Source: DASSUW01 sp963830725 (GTDB taxonomy: Bacteria > Actinomycetota > Thermoleophilia > Solirubrobacterales > Solirubrobacteraceae). From it: a stretch of DNA of 64,000 nucleotides. The stretch lies in the NCBI GenBank assembly GCA_963830725.1, contig CAWHNO010000014.1, positions 124,001-188,000 of the forward strand, given 5' to 3'. This document shows positions 45,465-53,269 of this stretch, piece by piece; position 1 is the stretch's first letter; each line of letters opens with the position of its first letter. Position numbers and translations under genes: made by a program. The notes under the pieces are model-generated. The model worked only from the letters and a program-made list of their open reading frames with translations, was not told where the DNA came from and ran no database searches.

Positions 45465-46300
45465 TGGTCGAGGTCCTCTACTACGCGATCCCGTTCTTCG
45501 TGCTGCTGCTGGTGGTCGAGGCGCTGTCGTTCCGCCACTACCACGAGGACGACCTCGTCGGCTACGAGCACAACGACACGCGCACGAGCATCACGATGGG
45601 CCTCGGCAACGTGACCGTCAACGTCGTCTGGAAGCTCGTGGTGGTCGTCATCTACGCCGCGCTCTACGAGCTGACGCCGTTCCGCTTGCCCGAGGACGCG
45701 TGGTGGGTGTGGATCCTGCTCTTCCTCGCCGACGACCTCGCCTACTACTGGTTCCACCGCGTCTCGCACGTGAGCCGGTTCTTCTGGGCCAGCCACGTGG
45801 TCCACCACTCGAGCACGCATTTCAACCTCTCGACCGCCCTGCGCCAGACATGGGTCCCGATGACCTACCTGCCGTTCTGGCTGCCGCTGCTGCTCGTGGG
45901 CTTCCCGCCGTGGATGGTGCTGCTGGCCCAGTCGTGGAGCCTGATCTACCAGTTCGGCCTGCACACCGAGCGGATCGGGCGGCTGCCGCGGCCGCTGGAG
46001 TTCGTCTTCAACACGCCGTCGCACCACCGCGTCCACCACGGCGCCAACGAGCAGTACCTGGACCGCAACTACGGCGGCATCCTGATCGTCTGGGACCGGC
46101 TGTTCGGCTCCTTCATCCCGGAGTCCGAGCGCGTCCGCTACGGGCTGACCAAGAACATCGACACGTTCAATCCGGTCAAGGTCGCGTTCGGCGAGTACGG
46201 ATCGCTGCTGCGCGACCTGCGCGCCGCCCGCGGCTGGCGTACCCGGCTGCAGATCGCCCTGCGTGGCCCCGCCTGGCGACCCGCCGACGAGCCCGAGTAG
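45464..46300 (+). CDS. sterol desaturase / fatty acid hydroxylase family protein
   Basis: 278 residues, membrane di-iron enzyme with about five hydrophobic segments. Histidine motifs: WFHRVSHVSRFFWASHVVHH, THFNLSTALRQTW and NTPSHHRVHHGANEQYLDRN. It hydroxylates or desaturates a lipid; the substrate is unknown. It is translationally coupled to the FadR-like regulator, suggesting control by fatty acid status. Confidence 0.92.
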   Translation: MVEVLYYAIPFFVLLLVVEALSFRHYHEDDLVGYEHNDTRTSITMGLGNVTVNVVWKLVVVVIYAALYELTPFRLPEDAWWVWILLFLADDLAYYWFHRVSHVSRFFWASHVVHHSSTHFNLSTALRQTWVPMTYLPFWLPLLLVGFPPWMVLLAQSWSLIYQFGLHTERIGRLPRPLEFVFNTPSHHRVHHGANEQYLDRNYGGILIVWDRLFGSFIPESERVRYGLTKNIDTFNPVKVAFGEYGSLLRDLRAARGWRTRLQIALRGPAWRPADEPE

Positions 46301-46304
46301 CGGC

Positions 46305-46658
46305 TCAGCCGGCGAAGTCGGTGGGTTCGATGAGCCCGCGGCGTAGCGCCTGGATCATCGTCTCCACCTCGATCGCCATCGCGCTGGCGTCGATCTTCTC
46401 CAGCGCGCGAGTCAGGATGTCGAGCCGGCGGTCGAGCTCGAGGTCGAAGCGGGCGGCCACAGCGTTCGTCACCGTCGCCTCGCGCCAGGTGTCGCAGGCG
46501 CCGCAGCGCATCAGCATCCACCAGTGCGTCTCGCCGACGGGCTCCCAGTCGACCGGGTTGACGAAGTCGGCGCCGCACAGCGCGCAGGTCACCAGGTGGA
46601 CGTCGGGATCGGGGCGATCCTGGGCAATCCGGAGTCGAGTGAACGCGCGCGAGAACAT
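46305..46658 (-). CDS. hypothetical protein with two CxxC pairs
   Basis: 117 residues from ATG 46658 (FSRAFTRLRIAQDRPDPDVH). VTCALCGADFVNPVDWEPVG and MRCGACDTWREATV supply four cysteines spaced as a zinc ribbon; the C-terminal half is helical. The function is unknown. A longer frame to GTG 46733 adds a third CxxC (CPGC), but it crosses the hairpin CCACCCC-TTA-GGGGGTGG (46709-46727). It converges with the hydroxylase gene. Confidence 0.65.
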   Translation of the reverse strand: MFSRAFTRLRIAQDRPDPDVHLVTCALCGADFVNPVDWEPVGETHWWMLMRCGACDTWREATVTNAVAARFDLELDRRLDILTRALEKIDASAMAIEVETMIQALRRGLIEPTDFAG

Positions 46659-46781
46659 CGGAAGGTCCAACACTCGGACATACGCACGGGACCTGCAACC
46701 CGGACACCACCCCTTAGGGGGTGGGGCAGGCACTACGTTTGACCAGCCTCGGCGCTCGCCCGTAGCGTTCGAGCCCGCTAT

Positions 46782-46920
46782 ATGGGAGCGCCGGCGAGGA
46801 TCGTCACGGGCCGCCGGTCCAAGTGGCTGGTGGTGCTCGTCTGGGTCGTCGTCCTGACCGTTCCCTTCAGCGCGCTCGGCTCCAAGCGCGCCGACGCCGC
46901 CGACAACCGGACCGAGAGCT
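46782..46920 (+). pseudogene. N-terminal remnant of an MMPL-type transporter
   Basis: The frame ARIVTGRRSKWLVVLVWVVV followed by ALGSKRADAADNRTES is the cytosolic start and first membrane helix of MMPL/RND exporters. The match ends at ~46917, just before the stop of the opposite small gene. The other ~650 residues of such a transporter are missing. Confidence 0.65.
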
Positions 46921-46930
46921 CGCGAAGCGG

Positions 46931-47209
46931 TCAGTACTTGACGGCCGAGTTGCTGCGCCGGTGCAGCTTGTCGCGGTCGCAGTCGCGGTAGTCGCGCGGG
47001 TAGACCGCGTCGCCGCTGCTCTTGTCGGAGACCTTGGCGGCCGGCGCGGCCTCGCTGCCCGTGATCGCCGAGGCGCCGGCCGCGAACGCGCCCGTCGCCA
47101 GCACTGCGGAGAGTGCGGTCAGCGTCCAGCGCCGCAGCCGCGGCCGCCGCGGCGGCTCGGGCTCCTCGAGTACCCGGTACTCGACATCGTCGAAGCGATC
47201 GGGTCCCAC
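46931..47209 (-). CDS. small single-pass membrane protein
   Basis: 92 residues from GTG 47209: an acidic, Pro-rich N-terminus (DRFDDVEYRVLEEPEPPRRP), one membrane helix (TLTALSAVLATGAFAAGASA) and a charged outer tail with two cysteines or fewer (DYRDCDRDKLHRR). The function is unknown. TACGAT lies exactly 7 nt upstream of the GTG, supporting the start. Its 3' end abuts the MMPL relic. Confidence 0.6.
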   Translation of the reverse strand: MGPDRFDDVEYRVLEEPEPPRRPRLRRWTLTALSAVLATGAFAAGASAITGSEAAPAAKVSDKSSGDAVYPRDYRDCDRDKLHRRSNSAVKY

Positions 47210-47229
47210 GACTGCAATCGTACTCCTCC

Positions 47230-48306
47230 GTGCAACGCTTGATCGCGGGCGGTCCGCATTACTACAGACTGCGGCCCGACTCGACGGTCGGGGGCGAGGT
47301 GTACGAGCGGAGGCTGCTCGAGCGCCTCCCCGCACACGGCATCGATCTGGAGCTCGGGCTGCCGCGCGACCATGCCGTGACCGCGCCGGTCGAGGGCTGG
47401 CGGATCCGCGTGCTGCGCCACCGGCTCGGCCTGCACTGGGTCCGCGCACCGCTGGTCTTCACGCCCTACGTGGTGCGCCTCGCGGGCCGCGTGGACCTGC
47501 TGCGCGGGCACTCGGTCCGTCACACCGGCCCCGCGCTGCTGCTCGGCCGCGCGCTCGCCCGCTCGAGCGTGCCCGTGGTGCTCCATCACCACCACCTCTA
47601 TCCGCGCTGGGCGCGGCTGGAGGCGGCGATCGCGCGCCGCGCCGACGCGGTGATCACCGTGTCCGAGCACTCGCGCGACGAGCTCGCGGCGGCGGGCGTC
47701 CCGCGCGAGCGCGTGCACGTGATCCGCGAGGGCATCGCCACTCCGCCGCCGACCGAGGGGCGGCCGGACGCCTGGCCGGGCGACGGGCTGCGGCTGCTGC
47801 ACCTCGGCCGGCTCGAGCCGCGCAAGCGCCCCGGCCTGGCGATCGACACGCTCGCCCTGCTGCGCCGCGAGGGCCTCGAGGCCTCGCTCGTGCTCGCCGG
47901 CGAGGGGCCGCAGGAGGAGCTGGCCGCCCGCGCCGCCGGGCTGCCGGTGCGCTTCGCGGGGCGCGTCCCGGAGGCGGAGAAGTGGCGCCTCTACGACAGC
48001 GCGGACGTGCTGCTGTTCGGCTCGACGCTCGAGGGCTTCGGGCTCGTGGTCGCCGAGGCGCAGTCGCGCGGGCTGCCGGTGGTCGCCGCGGCCGGCACGG
48101 CGACCGCCGAGGCGCTCGATCCGGGCCGCAGCGGCCTGCTGGCGGCGCCCGGTCCGGAGGCGTTCGCGACGGCCGTGCGGCAGCTCGAGGATCCGCAGCG
48201 GCGCGCGGCCATGAGCGCGCGGGCGCGCGAGTTCGCGGCGCGGTTCGACTGGGACGCGTGCGCCGCCGAGGTGGCCGACCTGTATCGCTCGCTGGTTCGC
48301 GGCTGA
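47230..48306 (+). CDS. glycosyltransferase family 4
   Basis: 358 residues. N-terminal GGEVYERRLLERLPAHGIDL; linker RADAVITVSEHSRDELAAAG; C-terminal nucleotide-sugar half with LHLGRLEPRKRPGLAIDTLA and the E-x7-E motif in STLEGFGLVVAEAQSRGLPV. It transfers a sugar to an unknown acceptor, probably a cell-surface glycan. GTG 47230 is the start; the frame upstream is antisense to the small membrane gene. The stop overlaps the ATG of the next glycosyltransferase. Confidence 0.88.
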   Translation: MQRLIAGGPHYYRLRPDSTVGGEVYERRLLERLPAHGIDLELGLPRDHAVTAPVEGWRIRVLRHRLGLHWVRAPLVFTPYVVRLAGRVDLLRGHSVRHTGPALLLGRALARSSVPVVLHHHHLYPRWARLEAAIARRADAVITVSEHSRDELAAAGVPRERVHVIREGIATPPPTEGRPDAWPGDGLRLLHLGRLEPRKRPGLAIDTLALLRREGLEASLVLAGEGPQEELAARAAGLPVRFAGRVPEAEKWRLYDSADVLLFGSTLEGFGLVVAEAQSRGLPVVAAAGTATAEALDPGRSGLLAAPGPEAFATAVRQLEDPQRRAAMSARAREFAARFDWDACAAEVADLYRSLVRG

Positions 48307-49403
48307 TGTCCGCCCGAGTCGACGTCGCGCTTCTCTCGCTCGGTACCACCGCCGGACTGCGGCACGCCGACGAGGCGCTCGCCCAGCTGCTCACGGCCAC
48401 GGGCTTGACCTGCGGGATCGTGCGCGTGCGCTTCGGCGCGACCGCTCGCCTGCGGCGCCAGATCACGGTCCTCGACCTGGTCGAGGGCCTCGCCGCGCGC
48501 CGGGCCGCTCGCGCGACGTGGGACGCACGCGCGGTCATCGTCTCGAGCGCCACGACGGGGCTGTTGATCGAGCGCCCGCGGGTCCCGTGGGCGGTGCGGT
48601 TCGACTCGCCGACGGCGCTCAACCGGCCGGGCTGGAGCGGCGCCTGGCAGCGCGCGCGCGAACGGCGCGTGTTCGCGGCCGCCGACGTCCTGCTGCCGTA
48701 CGGCGAGGCCGCTGCGCGCGCGGCCGAGCCGGCGCTGGCCGGCGCCGCCCGGCGGCCGCGGATCATTCCGGTGCCCGTGCTGATCGAGGCGCCGGCGGTC
48801 GAGGACGTCGCCGGCGGCGACGAGGCCGGCCGAGGTGCTGGCGGCCGCGAGGTGGTCGCCTACGCGGGCTGGCTGCGGAAGCGTGGCATCGACATCCTGT
48901 GCGCGGCCTGGAACGAGGCGGCGCTGCCCGGCGTGCGCCTCGTGATCGGTGGCGCCGACCGCGAGACGGGCCTGGCCTGGCTGACCCGCTGCGGCGTGCC
49001 CGAGCCGCAGAACGTCGAGTGGGCGGGCGACGTGCCGCACGGCCAGTGGCTCGAGCGGGTGGCTCGTGCGCGCGCGTTCCTCAACGCCTCGCGGCGCGAG
49101 GACTACGGGCAATCGCAGCTCGAGGCGCTGGCCGCGGGGACCCCGCTGGTCACCGTCCCCTCACCCGGCGCCTACGAGGCGTTGCCGATCGCGCGCCGGC
49201 TCGCACCGGAGCTGGTCGCGGCCGACGGCACGCCGGCGGCGCTCGCCGCCGCACTGCGCGCCGGCCTCGAGCTGCGCGACCGCGAGGGCTACGCGCGCCG
49301 CGCGGCGGCCGAGATGGCGCCCTACCGGCGCGACGCCGTGCTCGCGGTCGTGCGCGACGAAGTGGCGCCGGCGCTCGGGCTCGGATCGCCCCGCCCCTCG
49401 TAG
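48306..49403 (+). CDS. glycosyltransferase (GT-B fold, GT4-like)
   Basis: 365 residues. VDVALLSLGTTAGLRHADEA start; DSPTALNRPGWSGAWQRARE; C-terminal VVAYAGWLRKRGIDILCAAW, VRLVIGGADRETGLAWLTRC and FLNASRREDYGQSQLEALAA, which corresponds to the acceptor/donor-binding E-x7-E region. ATG 48306 overlaps the previous stop (TGATG). The pair probably act in sequence on one glycan. A strong 15-bp hairpin follows. Confidence 0.85.
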   Translation: MSARVDVALLSLGTTAGLRHADEALAQLLTATGLTCGIVRVRFGATARLRRQITVLDLVEGLAARRAARATWDARAVIVSSATTGLLIERPRVPWAVRFDSPTALNRPGWSGAWQRARERRVFAAADVLLPYGEAAARAAEPALAGAARRPRIIPVPVLIEAPAVEDVAGGDEAGRGAGGREVVAYAGWLRKRGIDILCAAWNEAALPGVRLVIGGADRETGLAWLTRCGVPEPQNVEWAGDVPHGQWLERVARARAFLNASRREDYGQSQLEALAAGTPLVTVPSPGAYEALPIARRLAPELVAADGTPAALAAALRAGLELRDREGYARRAAAEMAPYRRDAVLAVVRDEVAPALGLGSPRPS

Positions 49404-49410
49404 GTCGGAC

Positions 49411-49446
49411 GGGCTGCCGCCCACCTCACAGGGTGGGCGGCAGCCC
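49411..49446. terminator. strong hairpin between convergent glycosyltransferase and sigma genes
   Basis: Perfect 15-bp stem, GGGCTGCCGCCCACC / GGTGGGCGGCAGCCC, with a 6-nt loop. It overlaps the stop of the minus-strand sigma gene and can end transcription in both directions. Confidence 0.8.
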
Positions 49447-50364
49447 GAACGCCTCGAACAGCGCCGCGTCGAAGGTGGTGATCTCGGCGACCTTCCCGTC
49501 GCGCGCGCGGATGACGTCGATCTTGAAGGCGCGATAGGTGTCGTCGCCGAACGCGAGCAGGTAGCTCGCGGCCGCCGGTTGGCGGTTGGCGCGCGTCGGC
49601 ACGAGGCGCCAGTCGCCCGGCCGCTGCGGGCCGTAGGCCTGCTCGAGCAGCCCGGCGATCGCCTGGCGGCCCTCGAACAGGAACGGATTCGGGGGCATCG
49701 TCACGCGCACGTCGTCGGTGATCAGGGACAGCGCCAGCTCGGTGTCGCCGCGCTCGTGGGCGTCGATGAAGCCCGCGAGCAGCTCGCGCTCGGTCTCGCT
49801 GACCTCGCCCGCGGCCCAATCCTCGCGCCGCCCGGCCGGCAGATGGTCGCGCAGCGTGGCCCGCGCGCGCTGGAGCGCGCTGTTGACCGCGGCGACGGTG
49901 AGCTCGAGCAGCTCGGCGACCTGCTCCGCGGCCCACTCGAGCACGTCGCGCAGGATCAGCACCGCGCGCTGGCGCGGCGGCAGGAGCTGGATCACGGCGA
50001 GGAAGGTGAGCTCGATCGTCTCGCGGGCGATGACCGCGGCATGCGGCTCCTGCTCCGCCTCGGCGAGCAGCCGGTCCGGATACGGCTGCAGCCACGGGAT
50101 GTCGCGGAACGACTCCAGCGAGGCCACGCGCCGGCCGTCGCTCTTGATCTTGTCGAGGCACGCGTTGGTGGCGATCTTGTAGAGCCAGGCGCGGAACCAC
50201 TCGTCGCGCTCGAGCGTCTCGCGCCGGCGCCACGCGCGCAGCAGCGTCTCCTGCACGAGGTCCTCCGCCTCCTCGAAGTTCCCCAGCATGCGGTAGCAGT
50301 GCACGTGCAGCTCGCGGCGATGCAGCTCGGTGCGGGCAGCGAACTCGGCCTCCGTCGTGGTCAT
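49426..50364 (-). CDS. ECF sigma factor with C-terminal SnoaL-like domain
   Basis: 312 residues. Sigma region 2: LHVHCYRMLGNFEEAEDLVQ, then ETLLRAWRRR and WLYKIATNACLDKI. Region 4: QLLPPRQRAVLILRDVLEWA, then EQVAELLELTVAAVNSALQR. A C-terminal NTF2/SnoaL domain (LLAGFIDAHERGDTELALSL to FEAFGLPPTL) is typical of the SigJ/SigX5-like ECF groups, where it controls activity without a separate anti-sigma factor. TTACCT lies 7 nt upstream of the ATG. Confidence 0.9.
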   Translation of the reverse strand: MTTTEAEFAARTELHRRELHVHCYRMLGNFEEAEDLVQETLLRAWRRRETLERDEWFRAWLYKIATNACLDKIKSDGRRVASLESFRDIPWLQPYPDRLLAEAEQEPHAAVIARETIELTFLAVIQLLPPRQRAVLILRDVLEWAAEQVAELLELTVAAVNSALQRARATLRDHLPAGRREDWAAGEVSETERELLAGFIDAHERGDTELALSLITDDVRVTMPPNPFLFEGRQAIAGLLEQAYGPQRPGDWRLVPTRANRQPAAASYLLAFGDDTYRAFKIDVIRARDGKVAEITTFDAALFEAFGLPPTL

Positions 50365-50400
50365 GTCCCTGAGGTAATGGTCCGTTGGGCGGGCCCCTCG

Positions 50401-51540
50401 CTAGTCCTCGAACTCGTGCTCGTGGCCCTGGCCGGTCCGCGGCTTGGAGCCGAAGCCGCGTTGCAGGCCGCCGGTGCTCACGCCCGGCGGCGGACCGCCC
50501 GGCTGGGGGTCGCCGGCGCGGCCGCGGTGGGTGGGGCGGTCACGATCGCGGCTCGGCTGGACGCGCTTGGGCTCGCCGCGCTGCTTGGGGAAGTGCGGCG
50601 GCCACGGCGCGTCCCCGAGGCCGCCCTCCTCGTCGCGGCGGGCAAGCTCGAGCAGCGCGTCGAGCGAGCCCACGTTGAGGTCGATGTCGGCGGCCGGGTC
50701 GCCGACCGTGCGCAGCCGCTCGGGCACGGTGTCGATTCGCAGGTCGCCGGGCTCGGCGTCCGGCACCTCGTCCCATTCGAGCGCGCACGAGACGCGCGCA
50801 TCGGGCGTCGGGCGCACGGAGTAGCCGGAGGCGACCGTGCGGTCGCGCGCGTTCTGGTTGTAGTCGACGAACACCCCGTGGCGCTCCTCCTTCCACCACT
50901 TGGTCGTCGCCAGGTCGGGCGCGCGGCGCTCGACCTCGCGCGCCATCGCGAGCGCCGCCCGCCGCACCTCGAGGAAGTCCCACTCCGGCTCGATCCGCGC
51001 GTTGACGTGGATGCCCTTCGAGCCCGAGGTCTTCGGGTAGCCGCGCAGGCCGTGCTCGCTCAGCACGTCGCGCACCACCATCGCCGTCCGCCGCACCGCG
51101 TCCCAGCTGATGCCGGGCGTGGGATCGAGGTCCACGCGCAGCTCGTCGGGATGGTCGAGGTCGGCGCGCCGCGCGGGCCACGGGTTGAAGTCGATGACGC
51201 CGAGGTTGACCGCCCACACCAGGTGCGCCTCGTCGTTGGCCACGAGCTCCTCGGCGGTGCGGCCCGACGGGAAGGAGACGGTCGCCGTCTGCAGCCAGTC
51301 CGGCACCTTCTGCGGCACGCGCTTCTGCCAGATCGGGTCCTCCATGATCCCGTTGACGAAGCGCTTGAGCACCGTCGGGCGCTCGCGCAGGTGCACGAGC
51401 ACCGCGTCGGCGGCCGTCACGTAGTACTCCGCGAGATCGAGCTTCGTCCAGCCGGCCTTGGGGAAGTAGACCTTGGCCGGGTTGGACAGGCGGACCTCCC
51501 TCCCTGCCAGCTCGAGCATCGTGAAGTCGCTCTTCGCCAC
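50401..51540 (-). CDS. stand-alone LigD-type primase/polymerase (PolDom)
   Basis: 379 residues. The PolDom of non-homologous end joining: VRLSNPAKVYFPKAGWTKLD start, catalytic Asp pair in DELRVDLDPTPGISWDAVRR, phosphate-binding SGSKGIHV and the third Asp/His region VFVDYNQNARDRTVASGYSV. Ligase and nuclease domains are absent. The C-terminal ~70 residues are a disordered Arg/Gly/Pro tail. It starts at GTG 51540; TACGCT lies 8 nt upstream. No Ku gene is in the window. Confidence 0.92.
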   Translation of the reverse strand: MAKSDFTMLELAGREVRLSNPAKVYFPKAGWTKLDLAEYYVTAADAVLVHLRERPTVLKRFVNGIMEDPIWQKRVPQKVPDWLQTATVSFPSGRTAEELVANDEAHLVWAVNLGVIDFNPWPARRADLDHPDELRVDLDPTPGISWDAVRRTAMVVRDVLSEHGLRGYPKTSGSKGIHVNARIEPEWDFLEVRRAALAMAREVERRAPDLATTKWWKEERHGVFVDYNQNARDRTVASGYSVRPTPDARVSCALEWDEVPDAEPGDLRIDTVPERLRTVGDPAADIDLNVGSLDALLELARRDEEGGLGDAPWPPHFPKQRGEPKRVQPSRDRDRPTHRGRAGDPQPGGPPPGVSTGGLQRGFGSKPRTGQGHEHEFED

Positions 51541-51611
51541 CGTCCTGGAGCGTACCTGTCGATTTCCGCTCGCCGTTCGTGTAGACGGGGAACGAACAGG
51601 CGGGACGTGCG

Positions 51612-51788
51612 CTACGGGGTGCGCCTGCGGCCGGTCGGCCGCGGCGGCGCCGAGGCGGCGGCCTGCCGGCGCTCGGCCGCCTCGCGCTTGAGACGGCGCT
51701 GGACCTCCGTGGCCTCTTCCGCCCGCTCGGCGGGCGTCTTGCCTCTCGGCCGTTCCTTGCGCGACGACGGGCGTTGCGGCGGTGCCAT
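51612..51788 (-). CDS. small highly charged hypothetical protein
   Basis: 58 residues, APPQRPSSRKERPRGKTPAE then a charged helix ERAEEATEVQRRLKREAAER. It has no cysteines and no membrane segment. It resembles in style the small charged proteins at 54547 and 54785. The function is unknown; nucleic-acid binding is possible because it is very basic. Confidence 0.5.
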   Translation of the reverse strand: MAPPQRPSSRKERPRGKTPAERAEEATEVQRRLKREAAERRQAAASAPPRPTGRRRTP

Positions 51789-51932
51789 GTCCGGCACTCC
51801 TCGCTCGCTCCCCTTGGGCTCGGGCGCACGCGGAGGGAGGGGAGGCGGCCCCGGGCGTGCGATGGAGCCAAGCCTACTCGGCGGCGGAGGCCGGCATCGC
51901 CGGTCCTCCGCCCAGCCGATCGGGTTCAGCGC

Positions 51933-52136
51933 TTAGAGCGTGGTGACGTTCGCGGCGGCGGGGCCCTTGGGTCCCTGCTCGGCCTCGTAGGACACCTTGG
52001 CGCCCTCGGCGAGGGTCTTGAAGCCCTCACCGACGATCGCGCTGTGGTGGACGAAGAGGTCCTTGGAGCCCTCGTCCGGCGTGATGAAGCCGAAGCCCTT
52101 GTCGTCGCTGAACCACTTGACGGTTCCAGTTGCCAT
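51933..52136 (-). CDS. cold-shock protein (CspA family)
   Basis: 67 residues. RNP-1 KGFGFITPD and RNP-2 DLFVHHSAI in an OB-fold, start ATGTVKWFSDDKGFGFITPD. Binds single-stranded RNA/DNA and melts RNA structure. It has the exact family length. A leader of roughly 100 nt with a hairpin lies upstream. Confidence 0.97.
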   Translation of the reverse strand: MATGTVKWFSDDKGFGFITPDEGSKDLFVHHSAIVGEGFKTLAEGAKVSYEAEQGPKGPAAANVTTL

Positions 52137-52217
52137 GTTGTTCCTCCACGGCGTCGTGTGCACTGCGTACGCGGGAGAAGCGGTGAAGCGACAACTGCGG
52201 GCGCTGGGCACTGCGTC

Positions 52218-52239
52218 GCCGGATCGCTGATGATCCGGC
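52218..52239 (-). promoter_or_regulatory. hairpin in the cold-shock gene leader
   Basis: GCCGGATC / GATCCGGC stem (8 bp) with a 6-nt loop, ~82 nt upstream of the csp start codon. It may be part of a structured 5' leader as in other csp mRNAs; no function is shown. Confidence 0.4.
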
Positions 52240-52318
52240 CGTACGCGGGACAGATTAGCGTGTTGGCGGTTCCAGGTAGGCTCGTGCTCCGCCAGCGAAT
52301 CTCGTCAGGAGTCAGGGA

Positions 52319-53269
52319 GTGCCGCGAACGCTGCGCCCGCCGGTACGGAGCACGCTGGTCACAACCGCGGGCGCGGTCGCCGTCGTCGGGGTGCTGGCGT
52401 ACGTGCTCGCGGATCGGCGGGACGAGTTCAGCGCCGCGCTCGGAGCGGCGCCAGTGTGGATCCTGCTCCTCGCCACGGCGCTGCAGCTGCTGGCGCTCCT
52501 GACCCGCACCGAGGCCTGGCGAATCTGCGTCGTCGCGGCGGGCGGCTCGGTCGGCCGGCGCTGCCTGTTCCGGGCGGCGAGCGTGGGCTACGTCGTCGCT
52601 CAGCTCAACAGCCAGCTCGGTGCGGCCGCGCGCATCGGCGCCCTGCGCCGCGCCGGGGGCGACGAGTGCCCGCGCGTGCCGGCGCTGATCGCGGCGGAGG
52701 TGCCGATCCTCGCGATCGAGGCCGTCCTGGCCGCGCTGACGTCGTTCACGTTGGTCGGCCCGCTCGGGCTGCCCTGGTGGCTGCCGCTCGTGCTGCTGGC
52801 GCTCGCGGCGGCTGCTGATGGCGGGCCTGCGGCGCGCGGCGAGTCGCTGGCGCGCGGGCTTCTGCAGCGGCCTGGCGATCCTGCGCAGCCTGCGCGGCCG
52901 GAACGCCGTCATCGCGCTGATCCTCGTGGCGGTCGGATCACAGATCGCACGCAACTGGCTGATGCTGCACGCCGTCGGCGTCGAGGCGTCGGTGCTGGAC
53001 GCGATCGCCGTGCTGATCGCGATGGTCACGCTCAGCCAGCTGCCGGTCGGCCCGAGCGTCGGGGCGGCGGCCGTGGTCCTCATCCTCGGCGCCAACGGCG
53101 TCGCGCTCGCCGCCGCGGCCGGCGTGCTGTTGACCGCGACGGGGACCGCCGGCGCGCTCGCGTTTGCGACGTGGGCCGGGCTCGATCGCCTGTGGATCCT
53201 GCGACCCGCCGCCCAGCGTCGGCCGCGTGCGCCGTGGTCGCGCAGCCCGCGATCGAGGCCGGCCGCTAG
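52319..53269 (+). CDS. lysylphosphatidylglycerol-synthase-like membrane (flippase) domain protein (one frameshift)
   Basis: About 316 residues with seven to eight membrane segments. LATALQLLALLTRTEAWRIC, YVVAQLNSQLGAAARIGALR and SQLPVGPSVGAAAVVLILGA are characteristic of the AglD/MprF-type flippase domain (UPF0104). A break near 52812 separates the two halves. It starts at GTG 52319 with AGGAG about 8-12 nt upstream. It probably moves or binds a lipid. It is divergent from csp. Confidence 0.75.
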   Translation: MPRTLRPPVRSTLVTTAGAVAVVGVLAYVLADRRDEFSAALGAAPVWILLLATALQLLALLTRTEAWRICVVAAGGSVGRRCLFRAASVGYVVAQLNSQLGAAARIGALRRAGGDECPRVPALIAAEVPILAIEAVLAALTSFTLVGPLGLPWWLPLVLLALAAAADGGPAARGESLARGLLQRPGDPAQPARPERRHRADPRGGRITDRTQLADAARRRRRGVGAGRDRRADRDGHAQPAAGRPERRGGGRGPHPRRQRRRARRRGRRAVDRDGDRRRARVCDVGRARSPVDPATRRPASAACAVVAQPAIEAGR

